Source of the DNA: Telopea speciosissima
Taxonomy: Eukaryota; Streptophyta; Magnoliopsida; Proteales; Proteaceae
DNA length: 64,000 bases
NCBI RefSeq assembly: GCF_018873765.1
Contig: NC_057925.1
Coordinates: forward strand, 18,921,568-18,985,567
Direction: 5' to 3'
The notes beneath the pieces were generated by a model. It was not told where the DNA came from. It ran no database searches and saw nothing but the letters and a program-made list of their open reading frames with translations. The position numbers and the translations under genes were made by a program. This document shows, piece after piece, positions 1-10,020 of the stretch (position 1 is the stretch's first letter; every line of letters begins with the position of its first letter).

Positions 1-545
1 ATCTCCTTGCATAAGATAACAAAATGGGACTTCCATCCTTCCAGTATTTTTCACACTAACTCGAACAAGGGGGAGCACTCCTCCACCTTGAGCTTCCTTG
101 AAATCAGAGGGATACCAAGATATCTAATGGGGAGAACAGATTCTTGAAATCCATTCAAACCCTGAAGATGAAGCTTACATTCAGTAGAAAAACCCCAAAA
201 TAATAGAGAACTTTGATCTACTCAACTGAAGACCAGAGAAAAGGGAGAAAACATGTAAACCTCCAAAACTACTTCAATAGAAGATCTTTCTATCTTGGTG
301 AAAATCATGAGATCATCAGCAAACATGAGATGGGATAGTTGTAGCAACCGATACCAAGCAAGCAACTGAATCAAACTAGCGTTCACCTATTTTCTCAACA
401 TCTTTGAAAGGCCTTTCATTACGAGGGTGAAAAAATAAGGAGACATTGGATCAACCTGCCTGATGCCTCTATTACCAAAAAACTACCCTGCTGGGCTACC
501 ATTAAAAAGCACAGAAAACATAGTTGAGCTTGTTCATAAATGGGA
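1..545 (-). mobile_element. LINE reverse transcriptase fragment, late RT domain
   Basis: Minus-strand translation gives the back half of a non-LTR (L1-type) reverse transcriptase. A GNRGIRQVDPMSPYFF block near 480-430 matches the family pattern GxRQGDPLSPYLF. FADDLMIF near 300-320 is the catalytic (Y/F)ADD box, and an IRYLGIPL block lies near 110-130. In-frame stops are present, so it is dead. It reads out of the left window edge. It is the distal part of the same LINE whose earlier parts lie at 1908-2350 and 3061-3294. Confidence 0.85.
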
Positions 546-1776
546 TATTGCAGAAGAAAAAGCAAAAGGAAAAAACAAGCACACAACACCAAGGATTTAC
601 GTGGTTAATCTGAAGAAAGAGCCCAGAAGATCAGAGTAGAGTATTGCCTACCATAGGTCAGGGGACTGAGGAAGTCTTTCATTTAGCTGTTCGAGAAGAG
701 ACGGAAGGAAGGAACCCCAAAACCCAGATCTAACTGACAGCTAAAGGTAGGTAGCCGACTAATGTCGACGAGTCTCGAACTCTAGACGAAAGGCAGCTAA
801 TGGACTCCTATCTCCTTCGTTCAAAAGGCTAATTGGGGCGAGTGCAAAAGCTCATCGACAATGGAATTAGTGGCTTTCGAATGAGATCTTGCGGTTAGTA
901 CCTACCAGAGGGGCTATAAGATAGAAAAAGGCTACCCTCCTAAGTCAAAGGGGGTGTTTTTGAATCTTTAGTGCAGCGAGGGCACTCGAGTTCTTGAGAC
1001 CGACCCCAAGAAGGTAGGCTATGTTCACGACCGACAATAGAACAGTTTAACTATTTCTCTGAAGCAACTTACAAACCCTTAAATCTCACCACACTTCTTT
1101 CAACAAGATAAGGACACGAAATACACATTGTTTCAAAGGTCTCGACGAGACCTACACAGCACATCGCATTTGGCGGTGATTTACACACTTTTTAGGCCAT
1201 CCGAGCTCGTTTCGAGGCCGAAAGGGCCCTCCGAAGATCCTCACTGTGCTTTCTTAGCTGAGATCAGGCTTCACCAATAAAAGAGCTGACACAGTTCTTA
1301 ATCCACCCAGGAAATCTCTGCTACTTCTCTCGTGTGTCATTCTCTCTTCGGCGTCCTCGCTCTTATCGTTCTTCTTCGATCCTCTTTAATGGCGTAACAC
1401 CAGCGCTTTACTGCTCAGATTCCGAACTTGCACAGTGTAATTGACTGGAGAAGCCCCAGCCTGTGGTCAATCTACTTCTGTAAGTCCTCTTGTATTGTTC
1501 TCCCTTGCTCCAACCTCTTCTTAACTTTCTTTGCATCTTTTTAGCCATTTGATTTCTAATTTTGGATTTTAGGATTCAGATTTAGTTAGAAAATTTAAAC
1601 ATCAACAAAATGCTTCAGTTGAAAATATGCATTCAGTTTGCTTCAGTATGAGGAAAGTCTTCTTTCTTTTTCTTTATAATTCACAGTACCTTGGTTGGTC
1701 TAGCATTTCAAACTTCAGTAGCTAGAGCTTGATTTCAGTAAGCGTAGAAGCTTGTCGACGGGAAGAATATAGAAGA
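546..1776. other. No gene recognised; insertion inside the old LINE, partly organelle-like
   Basis: The segment separates the middle and late parts of the LINE. A motif ggatttacgtggtt near 594-607 resembles a box common in copia LTRs. The stretch from about 700 to 1240 is richer in GC, has short runs such as aaggctaccctcctaagtc, and looks like plant mitochondrial intergenic DNA (possible NUMT). That is an impression from style, not a match. No open frame above 60 codons has a recognisable product. From 1320 to 1500 it has the look of a 5'UTR followed by a gtaagt donor-like site. Confidence 0.4.
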
Positions 1777-1907
1777 GGGTAAAATTGACATTTTAACTTT
1801 GGGTGGTAACCCTGCTTAATGTCAGGGGGAAGGTTGCCATTTTGACCAAGTTTGGCAAGTCCGTGACATATTGAATACTTACAGGGGGGTGCCCGTGAAA
1901 TTTGCCC
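1777..1907 (+). repeat. TIR/MITE copy 1, GGGTAAA...AAATTTGCCC
   Basis: It begins GGGTAAAATTG and ends GAAATTTGCCC. Its last 55 bp (gtccgtgacatattgaatac onward) are about 85% identical to the end of the copy at 2834-3060. It is followed by TTGATTTTT, which matches the reverse complement (TTGACTTTT) of the 9 bp next to the other copy, once allowance is made for an inversion. Nine-base duplications and GGG termini are typical of Mutator-like elements. Confidence 0.7.
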
Positions 1908-2350
1908 TTGATTTTTTTAAGGCGGCATGGGACATTGTGGGCGAGGTGACGGTAAAAAGCTATTAAATGGTTCTTTTGCAGTTCATTCATGCCACGGTTA
2001 GTGAATTATAATATTCTCTGTTTAATTTCCAAGTCTTCCAATTCTTCAGAGTTAAGTGGGTTTTGTCTTATTGCCCTATGTAACTTGTTGTATAAATTTA
2101 TTGCCAAAATTCTTGCAAACCGTCTTCAAGTGGTATGGACATGGTGGTGTCTATGAACCAATCGACTTTCATTAAAAGAAGGTCAATAGTGGATAATGCT
2201 TTGGTTTGTCATGACATTGTGAGGGGGATAAATCGAAAACGCTCTTTTCCTTTGCCTTTTTTTAAAGTTGACCTTCACAAAGCTTATGATTATTTGAATC
2301 AGGCATTTCTTTTTGACATTATGGGCCGTTTGCGAAAAGTGAAGCATCCT
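1908..2350 (+). mobile_element. LINE reverse transcriptase fragment, middle RT domain (inverted piece)
   Basis: Plus-strand translation shows, in order, FFKAAWDIVGE, AIKWFF, IALCNLLYKFIAKILANRL, QSTFIKRRSIVDN and FKVDLHKAYDYLNQAF. This is the canonical L1 reverse-transcriptase order between PGPDGF and RQGDP. The reading frame needs shifts and contains stops. It lies on the strand opposite to the flanking early (3061-3294) and late (1-545) parts of the same protein, so the block appears inverted. Confidence 0.85.
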
Positions 2351-2391
2351 GCCAAAAGAAATAGCAGAAGAAAGAAAGAAAGGGAAATTAC

Positions 2392-2546
2392 CAAACCATG
2401 CCGTAAGCGCCATGGCCAACGGGATGTCCGGGAGGGATGTACTTGGAGGATACCTCGAAGAGGGTACCCAGTAGGTTGTACTACACATAACTCCCACCAT
2501 GAGTTGGAACCCCTCTCAGCTCCATGGCTCCGGTTTCCTCCTCCAT
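2392..2546 (-). pseudogene. MAP kinase exon 1 fragment (group B / MPK4-like)
   Basis: From the ATG at 2546, the minus strand encodes 51 codons. They contain RGVPTHGGSYV, then a stop where the family has glutamine (TAG for CAG), then YN, LFEV, KYIPP and the glycine-rich ATP loop GHGAYGMV. Plant MAPKs such as MPK4 share THGGxYVQYN...LFEV..KYxPP.xPxGRGAYG. The normally conserved arginine of GRGAYG is histidine. The frame ends exactly at TG|GTAATT, a usable splice donor at the place where group-B MAPK exon 1 ends, so genomic DNA was copied. The kinase catalytic domain beyond the loop is missing. It is a non-functional captured fragment within or beside a long-TIR element. Confidence 0.82.
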
Positions 2547-2833
2547 TTCGGAATCCTAAATTCTAACACAGAACAGAGAAGCTAGATTTACAGAAGAAAG
2601 AAAGGAAGAAAAAAAACCCAAATCTGAAAGTGGCTTTTTATTCTGTCTCCTTTTGCTTTGTGGAGTCAATTGAGTGAAAAACTTGGTTTGGGTTTGCTCT
2701 GTGGAGTCAATTGAGTGAAAAACTTGGTTTGGGTTTGGCCGTTTGAGATTTTGATTAAAGAAGAGACAACGATGAATGGCCGTTTGAGATTTTGATTAAA
2801 GAAGAGACAACGATGAATGTACAGTTTGTTTTT
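2547..2833 (-). other. 5'UTR/promoter side of the captured MAP kinase fragment
   Basis: On the minus strand this precedes the MAPK ATG and is pyrimidine-rich, with runs such as tttcttcctttctttctt, as expected of a plant 5'UTR. It contains two back-to-back tandem duplications (see 2660-2818). No protein is encoded. Its origin as UTR is inferred from its position only. Confidence 0.5.
2660..2818. repeat. Two adjacent tandem duplications, both with 41-bp period
   Basis: The unit gtggagtcaattgagtgaaa... starts at 2660 and 2701. A different unit, ggccgtttgagattttgatt..., starts at 2737 and 2778. Each is present twice, essentially without mismatch, which implies recent origin or conversion. Confidence 0.92.
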
Positions 2834-3060
2834 GGGTAAATTGGGGGTTTTACCCTTAAGGGTATTATGGTAAGTTTGTCCCTTCTTAAGGATAATTTGG
2901 TCATTATCAAAATCTAACAGCAACTTATTTGCAAAAACCTAACGGAGTGGACTAAATTGAAATACAATCATAAAATAAGAGCAGTATTTGATATTTTTTC
3001 AAGGTTTGGGGTGTCCGTGACATATTAAATACTTAGAGGGGGTGTCTGTCAAATTTGCCC
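2834..3060 (+). repeat. TIR/MITE copy 2, GGGTAAA...AAATTTGCCC
   Basis: It begins GGGTAAATTGG and ends GTCAAATTTGCCC, in the same orientation as copy 1 at 1777-1907 and similar in the last 55 bp. The following AAAAGTCAA is the reverse complement of TTGACTTTT, paired with TTGATTTTT beside copy 1. This suggests the two copies were once the opposed long TIRs of one element. Confidence 0.7.
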
Positions 3061-3294
3061 AAAAGTCAATATTGAAACCGTCCGGACCAGGGGGTTTGTT
3101 ATCCTTGAAAGAGAACACTTCTTTGATCTTATCATCCGAAACGTCTCTAACCAATCCTTCATGTTGCTCCACTGATAAGGAATGCTCCTACTCCAAATCT
3201 GCCAGCTTATGATAATTAACTTGTTGACCCCACCAAAAGAGCTTCTTAACATAAATTACAGCCTCCTCTTTTAGCAATTCAAGGGAGCTAGTCA
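3061..3294 (-). mobile_element. LINE fragment, start of RT domain
   Basis: Minus-strand translation gives LKEEAVIYVKKLFWWGQQ, then IKEVFSFKDNKPPGPDGFNIDF. The PPGPDGF box is the hallmark at the start of plant L1 reverse transcriptases. The upstream part continues beyond the younger insertion, at 3905-3990. One in-frame stop is seen. Confidence 0.85.
3281..3294. repeat. Target-site duplication of the younger LINE (left)
   Basis: AAGGGAGCTAGTCA is repeated exactly at 3891-3904. The two copies bracket a poly-A-tailed LINE fragment. Confidence 0.9.
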
Positions 3295-3890
3295 TCCCTT
3301 TGGGTGATGAAAAATATTGATCAATGGTTAGCTGATTTGGAATTATCTCCCCCTATTGTTCATCCCTTTGACGTATTTTACCAGCCTGATGAGGGTCTTC
3401 AGTTATCTACTTTTTTCTCACATACCTATTTTTAAATATTCTGTTTTAATCTGTGTAGGATCTCCAATCACAGGATTAGGTACAACAGGATGAGCTTATC
3501 TTTTTTTGATAGATGGCAAGTTTAAGTTATTTGCTACAAACTCGATCAAATCTTCTCACAAGTTGGAATCAGAACAATTTTGTATTCGTACAGGGCTAGA
3601 TCATGCCTCCAGTTTTGGGTTGAAGATAAAAGAAGTGTGGTGTTCAAATCAGTAGATCTTTAGTCTTCTTCCATCTCCATCCACTAATCCTTGGCCATGG
3701 CATCTCCTTCAGTACATGTTGGATATCAGCTCTGTAGCCCAGGATTTGGACTTGAAGTTTAGCATGATAGGGGATCCTTTGTGTTCTGTAATAGCTTCTA
3801 ATTTGACCATAAAGGCCTTGGACTCTAACTCTCTTGTATATTCCTCTTTTTAATTTATCAATTTTTTCTCATCAAAAAAATAAATAAATA
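3295..3890 (+). mobile_element. 5'-truncated LINE insertion, RNase H-like C-terminus
   Basis: Plus-strand translation shows QWLADLELSPPIVHPFD, then HKLESE, GLKIKEVWCSNQ, LLPSPSTNPWPW and a decayed C-terminus. This is the RVT_3-type RNase H domain found at the end of plant L1 polyproteins. The piece ends in an A-rich tail (aaaaaaataaataaataa) and is flanked by a perfect 14-bp target-site duplication. That pattern marks a 5'-truncated retroposition into the older LINE. It is homologous to the minus-strand copy at 36350-37200. Confidence 0.88.
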
Positions 3891-3904
3891 AAGGGAGCTA
3901 GTCA

Positions 3905-3990
3905 AAGACCCGTCCTCTCTCTTCAACTTTAGTAAGTTACGGTGCTGTGTACAGGATGTGAACTTGTTTTGGTTATCATAATTGAAGTAC
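3905..3990 (-). mobile_element. Old LINE, continuation upstream of RT
   Basis: The minus strand reads NLLKLKREDGSLTSSLELL across the insertion point when the younger LINE is removed. This matches the linker between endonuclease and RT in plant L1 elements (the SLKREDGS-type motif). The sequence beyond about 4000 is no longer recognisable. Confidence 0.7.
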
Positions 3991-4674
3991 TTTTTCTTTT
4001 TTGCATAAAAAAATTATTGCAAAATTGGTTTTCTTGACCTTTTTTAATTGTATAGTGTTGGAAAATACGGATGTCAAAGAAAATTTTTCTAAAATCTTAC
4101 CTCATGCTATATTAGGGAATTTAAACCATTATATGAGGGGCTTAAGGTTACACCACAAGTAAAACAAAGTAGCTACGACAGAAAGGTGGATCTTTCTGGT
4201 GGTATTTTCTTACTGCTGCTATGTAAAATAAACTACTTTATATTTAGCAATCCAAGATGGTAATATATTACTGCCGCTAAATATTGTGGCAATTTTTCGT
4301 TACCGTTGCAAAATACCCTAACCCATTAATGCAACAAAAAAAATAATAATATAATGATGGTACAATGGAAACAATGATAAATTACCGTTGCTAAATATTG
4401 GAATTTAGCAACAATTATTTATTACCACTGCTCCCATCTAAATGTGTATTACAATATATAGTATAACCACTGCTGAATATGACAATCATCGATTCCCCGT
4501 TATGAAAAACCACCGAAATATGATTTTCATTGTTACACACTATATATGTTTAGGCATGGGTATAATAGGCTACATAGCACCGATTGTATAAAACTACTAC
4601 CTATTGAGATAATCTACGATGCGTTAGAATGACAACCAGGAATGGTATTATATAATTCCTGCTATATAAAATAT

Positions 4675-4844
4675 GGGAAGCAGTTTTCTGTACGGGAGTG
4701 TGGTCTACGCCAGCACTCCCATGTGTCTATCTCTCTCCTCCTTAAAATAAGGGGGGTAGAAATATCTTTTCACATTGAGAGGAGAGAGATAAACTCATGG
4801 GAGTGCTGGCGTAGGCCACACTCCCAGACAAAAAACTTTTTCCC
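4675..4844. mobile_element. Foldback MITE with 9-bp target duplication
   Basis: Long inverted repeats face each other: GGGAGTGTGGTCTACGCCAG at 4694 and its near-perfect complement ending at 4825. They extend outward to GGGAA...TTCCC ends. ATAAAATAT occurs directly before (4666-4674) and after (4845-4853). Nine-base duplications and GGG ends point to a Mutator-type non-autonomous element. Weaker relatives lie at 38729-38875 and 39129-39271. Confidence 0.88.
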
Positions 4845-4887
4845 ATAAAATATATATTTTTTTCACACACTGACATGTGTATAATTG

Positions 4888-5071
4888 GAATTTTTCTCCT
4901 CTGAGGTTCTCTGTCCAGTCAGGTTTGTAGGTTCCTCTCATAGGGAGGGCGGAAATGACGACCTCACCCCACCCAGGCAGTGTGTTCGGGCAGGGGATGA
5001 GGTCGTCATTTCTGGCCCCCTATAAGAGAAACCTATGAACTTGATCGGGCAAGGAACCATAGAGGAGTTAG
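4888..5071. mobile_element. Foldback MITE with 9-bp target duplication
   Basis: Arms gttcctctcatagggagg, ggaaatgacgacctcacccc and their complements, ending in gaaac, form a long stem around a gtgtgttcgggc loop. GTATAATTG flanks it at 4879-4887 and 5072-5080. It has no coding capacity. Confidence 0.85.
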
Positions 5072-5289
5072 GTATAATTGACTATATAACCGCTGCTGAT
5101 TGTGATAATCAGCAGCTGTATTATTTAATCGTTGCTATATACCATTTTTTTAGATTTTACCATTTTATTGTTTTTTTATTAAAAATAGTATGTCCCTCTA
5201 TCATACTACTATCTATATTAGTATTATAATACTATTACTACTAATAATAAATGTTTTATATTGAATTTCTAAGGTTCCTCTCACAATTT

Positions 5290-6640
5290 CTTGTCGACCA
5301 ATGATGGCCCTTAAAACATAATCTTTTCCTGTGGAACTCCGATTGACACGATTTCAATGTCATTGGATCCAAATTTCAAAACTAGGTGATTGAAACCTGA
5401 GTTTTTCAAATTTTCAAGAGGTTAAGACTTTTGTTAAGGTACACTAGTTTAGGATTTAAGGTTTTGGAGTAAACTATTTGTAGATCTAGGGTTTAGGCTG
5501 CTTATGGGTGATTCGGCGTTTAGCTAGCCAACAATTTTTTTTTCTTGAAATTGCTTAAGTTTCTTGTATGTCCTACTCCTCTAATAGTTCACTCAATTTG
5601 CTCACTTTTGTTTTACAAAAAAAAAAAAAAACAAAAACATATTTTGATATTTTTTATTATGAAACCATATTAGCATGATCATAATTGGATTTTCACCAAT
5701 CAATGGTGAATTATTTAGTTCTTGGGTAAGGTATTTTATTTAAATTCATGGATTTGTTATTATTTTTATTAATTATATATATTTTTATAAATTTAATATA
5801 TGTTTATGGATTTTGAAAATATTCATCATTTTTTTAAAGGGTTCAATGTATTTATTGAATTGAACCAACACATTGGTTCAATGTTGGTTCAAGGTATTGA
5901 TTCATTTTAAGTGATATGGGTTTTATGTAATTGGGAATGAAGAACAAGGGCATAATGGGATATGTTGGATGATACTCCTTATTATCATATTGGCTAAGAG
6001 GATTAAAAGAAAGGAATCTTATGAGGGCATTATGAGAAAGGTGATGAACTCAATGAAAATTACAAGTTTACCATTAAGGAAGCCTTAGAGGCGAAGTTAT
6101 GGTTTGGGAGTGTGGAGAGTCATTTCTTCTCCAACACTTGAAGAAAAGAGCTAGGGTTATAGAAGAAGGGCTGGAAGGAGCCATTATTTCTGTAACTCAA
6201 GAATTTGAAGATATTTTGGAAGAATTATTGATCACAAATGTTGTAGAAACTCAAGGCCATGGGATAGACTTACTTGAGTAGAAGATTTATCAACATTTAA
6301 GGTAAGGAAAAGGTTTAGCTATGGTTTAGCTATGGTTTAGCTTTGGTTTCACTATGGTTTCACTATGGTTTCATGGAATGATGTTTAAAGAGTGTATTGA
6401 TGGTGAATAATGGTTGTAAATGATAGATATTACACTCCATATATTACAGATTGATCCAATTTTTTTAAGGACATTTGGGATTTTTCCAAGGTAAGGAAGC
6501 TTGGATTTGATTTGGTTTTGCAACTAAGTAGGGATTCATGATTCTAACGGTTTGGAAATGTTATCCGTCATGTTTTAATGCTAGAACTACAAAGGTTTGG
6601 TGAATGATTATGGATTCATTATGGAACCAAGGATTCAAGA
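5290..6640. other. No gene recognised
   Basis: AT-rich sequence. The short iterated motif agctatggttt / cactatggttt occurs at about 6313-6371. A 60-codon open frame at 6099-6281 has no recognisable domain. The region may be the outer part of the decayed LTR described next. Confidence 0.5.
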
Positions 6641-7812
6641 ACTCAAACCCTAGGTTTTGGGAAGAACTTGTCAAGAACAAGGTAAATCCTTCTCAAATCT
6701 TCAATTGGTTTCGTAATTAGTTGATTTATATGTTAATTGAGCATGCCATGATGTTCAAAATGCTTATATGTTTGTGTTTTGGGTTTGTATTTCGAATATG
6801 ATGGTGTATTAGAATGGAAACTCCCATGATTGAACCCCATTCAATCTGGAATTTGATTTTCGGGCAGACTGACCCTTCTACACTGCGAATGTCATATCTC
6901 ACTTATTTTAGATCAAAATTGAGTAATTCCAAATTCATATGAAAGTAGATTCATAGATCTATACTTTTATGAAATTGTATTTTTCCCATAACTGCTCGGA
7001 AAATGGTCAAAACCCCCCAGAACATTTGAGGCAGAGGATAAAATTCTGCAATTTAGTCCGCCAAGCTACCTTATAAATGCCAATTTTTACTGTTTTCTTT
7101 AGGGTTTTATTAAAGGATTGTAAATGGACTTCATAGGTATTTAAACCACATTCGAATGGAATATTTTTCATTGTAAGAGCATCCATTATAGTCAAATGCT
7201 TGGTGATCTCAAAAATTATTTAGAACTTGTCTCAAATAAAAAAAGTATGGAATTAAGGTGAGTACAGATACTCTATTGTGATAAGATATACTAGACACAG
7301 ACTATGCATGTATAATGAATATATGGAATGAATGATAGGCTTTGAGTAATGATGCTCAATTAAGGTAGGGCATACTAGATATGTATATGCATGGAATGAA
7401 TGGATGATGGACTTTGAGTACGGACACTCAAATATAATAGGAAATGCTATATGTGAATAATGAATGGATCGATTGGATTGTAGACTATAAGTGGGATTCT
7501 CAATGTGATGTTTTATGATTATGATAATGAATTTATGGTAATCCCACATACCTACAATAATGCTAATGATTTTATGTTTACATACGACCCATGTATGGAC
7601 TGTGAAATGAATGAATGTTATGTATTCATATTTTTTATACAACTATGGATATGTTTACTATGTAACATAGCTTATGATGTTATGAATGTACAATGAAATG
7701 GTACAAACCATACATAACGAATGTTCTATGACATGATACGACTTTTACATAATGAATGTTTTAAGGCAAAGGAAAGAATGTTATAAAAAGTCTGATGTCA
7801 ATGTATGACTCG

Positions 7813-8034
7813 GGCAAACAACTGTTAGCTCAGTTGGTTGGTGGCATTGCAAGTTGGTGCAGGCCCCCGCAGGTGGTCAAGGGATCGATTCTCTTGGATT
7901 GCATATTATGTCAAAAAAAATGCACCTTTCTCCCCCTCCCCCCCTAGTTGTAGATTGTGGGCTTATCTTAGCCTTCCCCTTAGCTTGTAGTTGGTCTATG
8001 GGCCCTTGAGTAGGATAGTCCAAATATATATATA
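7813..8034 (+). mobile_element. tRNA-derived SINE with TSD
   Basis: The head contains a pol III A box (GTTAGCTCAGTTGGTTGG, 7823 onward) and a B box (GGATCGATTCTC, near 7883). Then come a pyrimidine-rich body and a TA-repeat tail. TATGACTCG is repeated at 7804-7812 and 8035-8043, giving a 9-bp target-site duplication. The total length of about 222 bp is usual for plant SINEs. It is related in head and TA tail to the SINE at 13001-13178. Confidence 0.85.
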
Positions 8035-8040
8035 TATGAC

Positions 8041-8215
8041 TCGATAAGGTAAATATAAAATTGTTTTGAGAGGCATTGAGGCCAAGGCTAAGACATGACC
8101 CGACTTAATTGTTTTGAGAGACACTGATGATAAGGCTAAGACATGATTCGACATAATTGCTTTGAGAGCATTGAGACTTTGACCAAGACACTGCACGACA
8201 AAAAGGAATACCGAA
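8041..8215 (+). repeat. Three tandem copies of a ~52-bp unit
   Basis: Units begin aattg(t/c)tttgagag at about 8057, 8107 and 8156, and each contains a form of ggctaagacatgac. Divergence between copies is moderate. They lie in the possible LTR. Confidence 0.75.
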
Positions 8216-9207
8216 ACCATTTGAGGTGTTGAAACTAAGCCTAAGAACGGAACAAGTAACATATGAGAACCTTGATTCTCACATCATATATTAACATGAT
8301 TATGATTTGTATATATGTATAGATATGCATGATTGTTTATCTTGCTCACTGAGCTATAAAGTTCATCCAATATTATCAAATGTTTTTCACGGATCAGGCC
8401 TCAAAGAAAAGGTCAGAAGATTTTGATTGAGTAATAGCATACAGACTGAAGAGAATCTTATTTACCTTAGTGTACATAAGGTCATTTTTATGGATGATGT
8501 AAATAGATTATTAATAGATAGTTTTAAGTTGCCAACAATGTCATTATCCTATTGAAGGGTTATACTATGGGATTTATGTTTATATGTTTCGACTGTTTAA
8601 AGTTTTGTAGCCCTTTAACACGAAAAGCTTTCCGCTGATATAGATGAATGTTTTGAATTTCATGGTTATTTGTATGGTTCGGAGCTATGAGCTCCAATGT
8701 TAATCATGAAATCATTATGCATTATGGATGAATGTTATGATAAATTTCCTATACGGACCCAGCCAAATCCAATGTCATGGGTCTCACTAGGTCTAGGAAT
8801 CTAGAGCCATTACAGGTAAGGTAACGATTGTGGGAATAGTGGCGAGGTGGATGTGCATTGTTGAAGAGGAGTTATGGGAGAGGAGGGGACTAGAGTAATT
8901 CAAGAATTTTAAACTAACAACGAGGAAAGAGGTAAAAATTTATTTTTTAGAGAAAATTAAAAAAAATAAAAGGTTTCGAATAAAAGAATTTGAATAAACA
9001 TAGGACAATTAGACAAGTATGAGGAAATGATAGTAATTAATTAACCCTAATTTCTTCCATTGAAGGTGTTAGCTATTTAGTTGGTAGGGATTCCGGTACG
9101 TTGTGAGTTGTGACAAAGTCAAACAAAGTCTTGTGTGATAGAAATTCATATTTAAAGTGTACTAAGGGAGAGGATTGGGAGCGGCTTTTCTAAGGCTAGT
9201 CACAATG

Positions 9208-9408
9208 GGATTATTATCCTCTCCAATTTCTAAAGTGTGGCAACGCGACAATGTTAAGTGGAGATGTCGACACCTAACAGTTATTGGATCCAATGGTCCA
9301 TATCAATGAGATTGAACTGTTGGATGCAACAGCTGCCAGGTATCAACATCTCCACCTAGCACTGTCGCACTACCACACTTTAAGGAATTGGAGAGAATAA
9401 TTTTCCTG
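9208..9408. mobile_element. Foldback MITE
   Basis: The left arm (ttattatcctctccaattt, taaagtgtgg, ...gtggagatgtcgac) pairs with the right arm (caacatctccac...ccacacttta, aattggagagaataatttt). CACAATG follows the pattern of a target duplication at 9201-9207 and 9409-9415. It has no coding capacity. Confidence 0.82.
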
Positions 9409-9419
9409 CACAATGCGGA

Positions 9420-10011
9420 CATGACCTTCCTTTATTGATGGATTTTTTTTTTTTGGGTGCCAAGTGGGCTAAACACTATAGTGGCCCGGAGAGGAAGTGG
9501 GCTCCTAATGGGCCCAAGGGTTAGTGGTGCATGGCAAACACCGGTGCACTTGTGAGGATTTGATCAAGTGAGCAAACTTCCGGCATGCCTTCAACCAAAC
9601 AATATCGAAACCTCTAGGCCAATGCCCAGTGTGTTTTACCTGGATTAAATAGTCAAAGTAGAAAGAAAAGAGTTACGAGGTGAAATTCATGTTGTGACCC
9701 CATCAAGAAGCGATAACAGATTTTGAATCCCCCAAATGACAAAATTACAGCTGTACTTTTTTTTTTTTGGTAAGAAAATTACTGCTACAGTTCTGCCATA
9801 AATTAGAGAGTTGGTACTTAGTACTACTACTAGTACCAGAGTGGAGAAGATGTTTCCCATTCGGTTTTTTAATTAAAATTACAATCGGACACACCCAAGG
9901 ATACACCAGAATTAGCTAAATCGCAGAGTCCTTAGTTGTCACCTCACAGTCACCAATCCGAATGTTCTTCTCTGCTTTAAGATAAGATGGGCCATTCTAA
10001 TCTTGATTGCA
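9420..10011. other. No gene recognised
   Basis: Sequence with two T runs (9447 and 9758) and no supported coding frame or repeat structure. Confidence 0.5.
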
Positions 10012-10020
10012 AATTTGCAA

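Larger units (their letters stand above)
4010..5290. repeat. AT-rich repeat region with CACTA-like left terminus (uncertain)
   Basis: Recurrent imperfect blocks of the type taccg(t/c)tgctaaatat occur near 4210, 4270, 4300, 4385, 4430, 4470, 5090 and 5140, in a manner like CACTA subterminal repeats. The start, caccacaagtaaaaca at 4151, resembles the CACTACAAGAAAA terminus with changes. No matching right terminus was found and no transposase is encoded. Two MITEs (4675-4844 and 4888-5071) are inserted in it. Confidence 0.35.
6640..8830 (+). repeat. Possible decayed long LTR (Ty3/gypsy type)
   Basis: The motif style is that of long chromovirus-type plant LTRs: an opening around aaccctaggttttggg, a 'ccatgattgaaccccattc...tcgggcagactgaccct' passage, clusters of about 50-bp tandem repeats, a 'cttgctcactgagct...tcacggatcagg' passage and a terminal 'ggtctaggaatctagagccattacagg'. 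Neither terminus nor a coding region was found. This is a family-style judgement only. Confidence 0.3.

Noticed and set aside
7253-7642. 129-codon minus-strand frame rich in Tyr/His/Ile
   Set aside because: Lies in repeats around 7250-7500 (iterated gaatgaatgga / tactagat words); low complexity and no domain.
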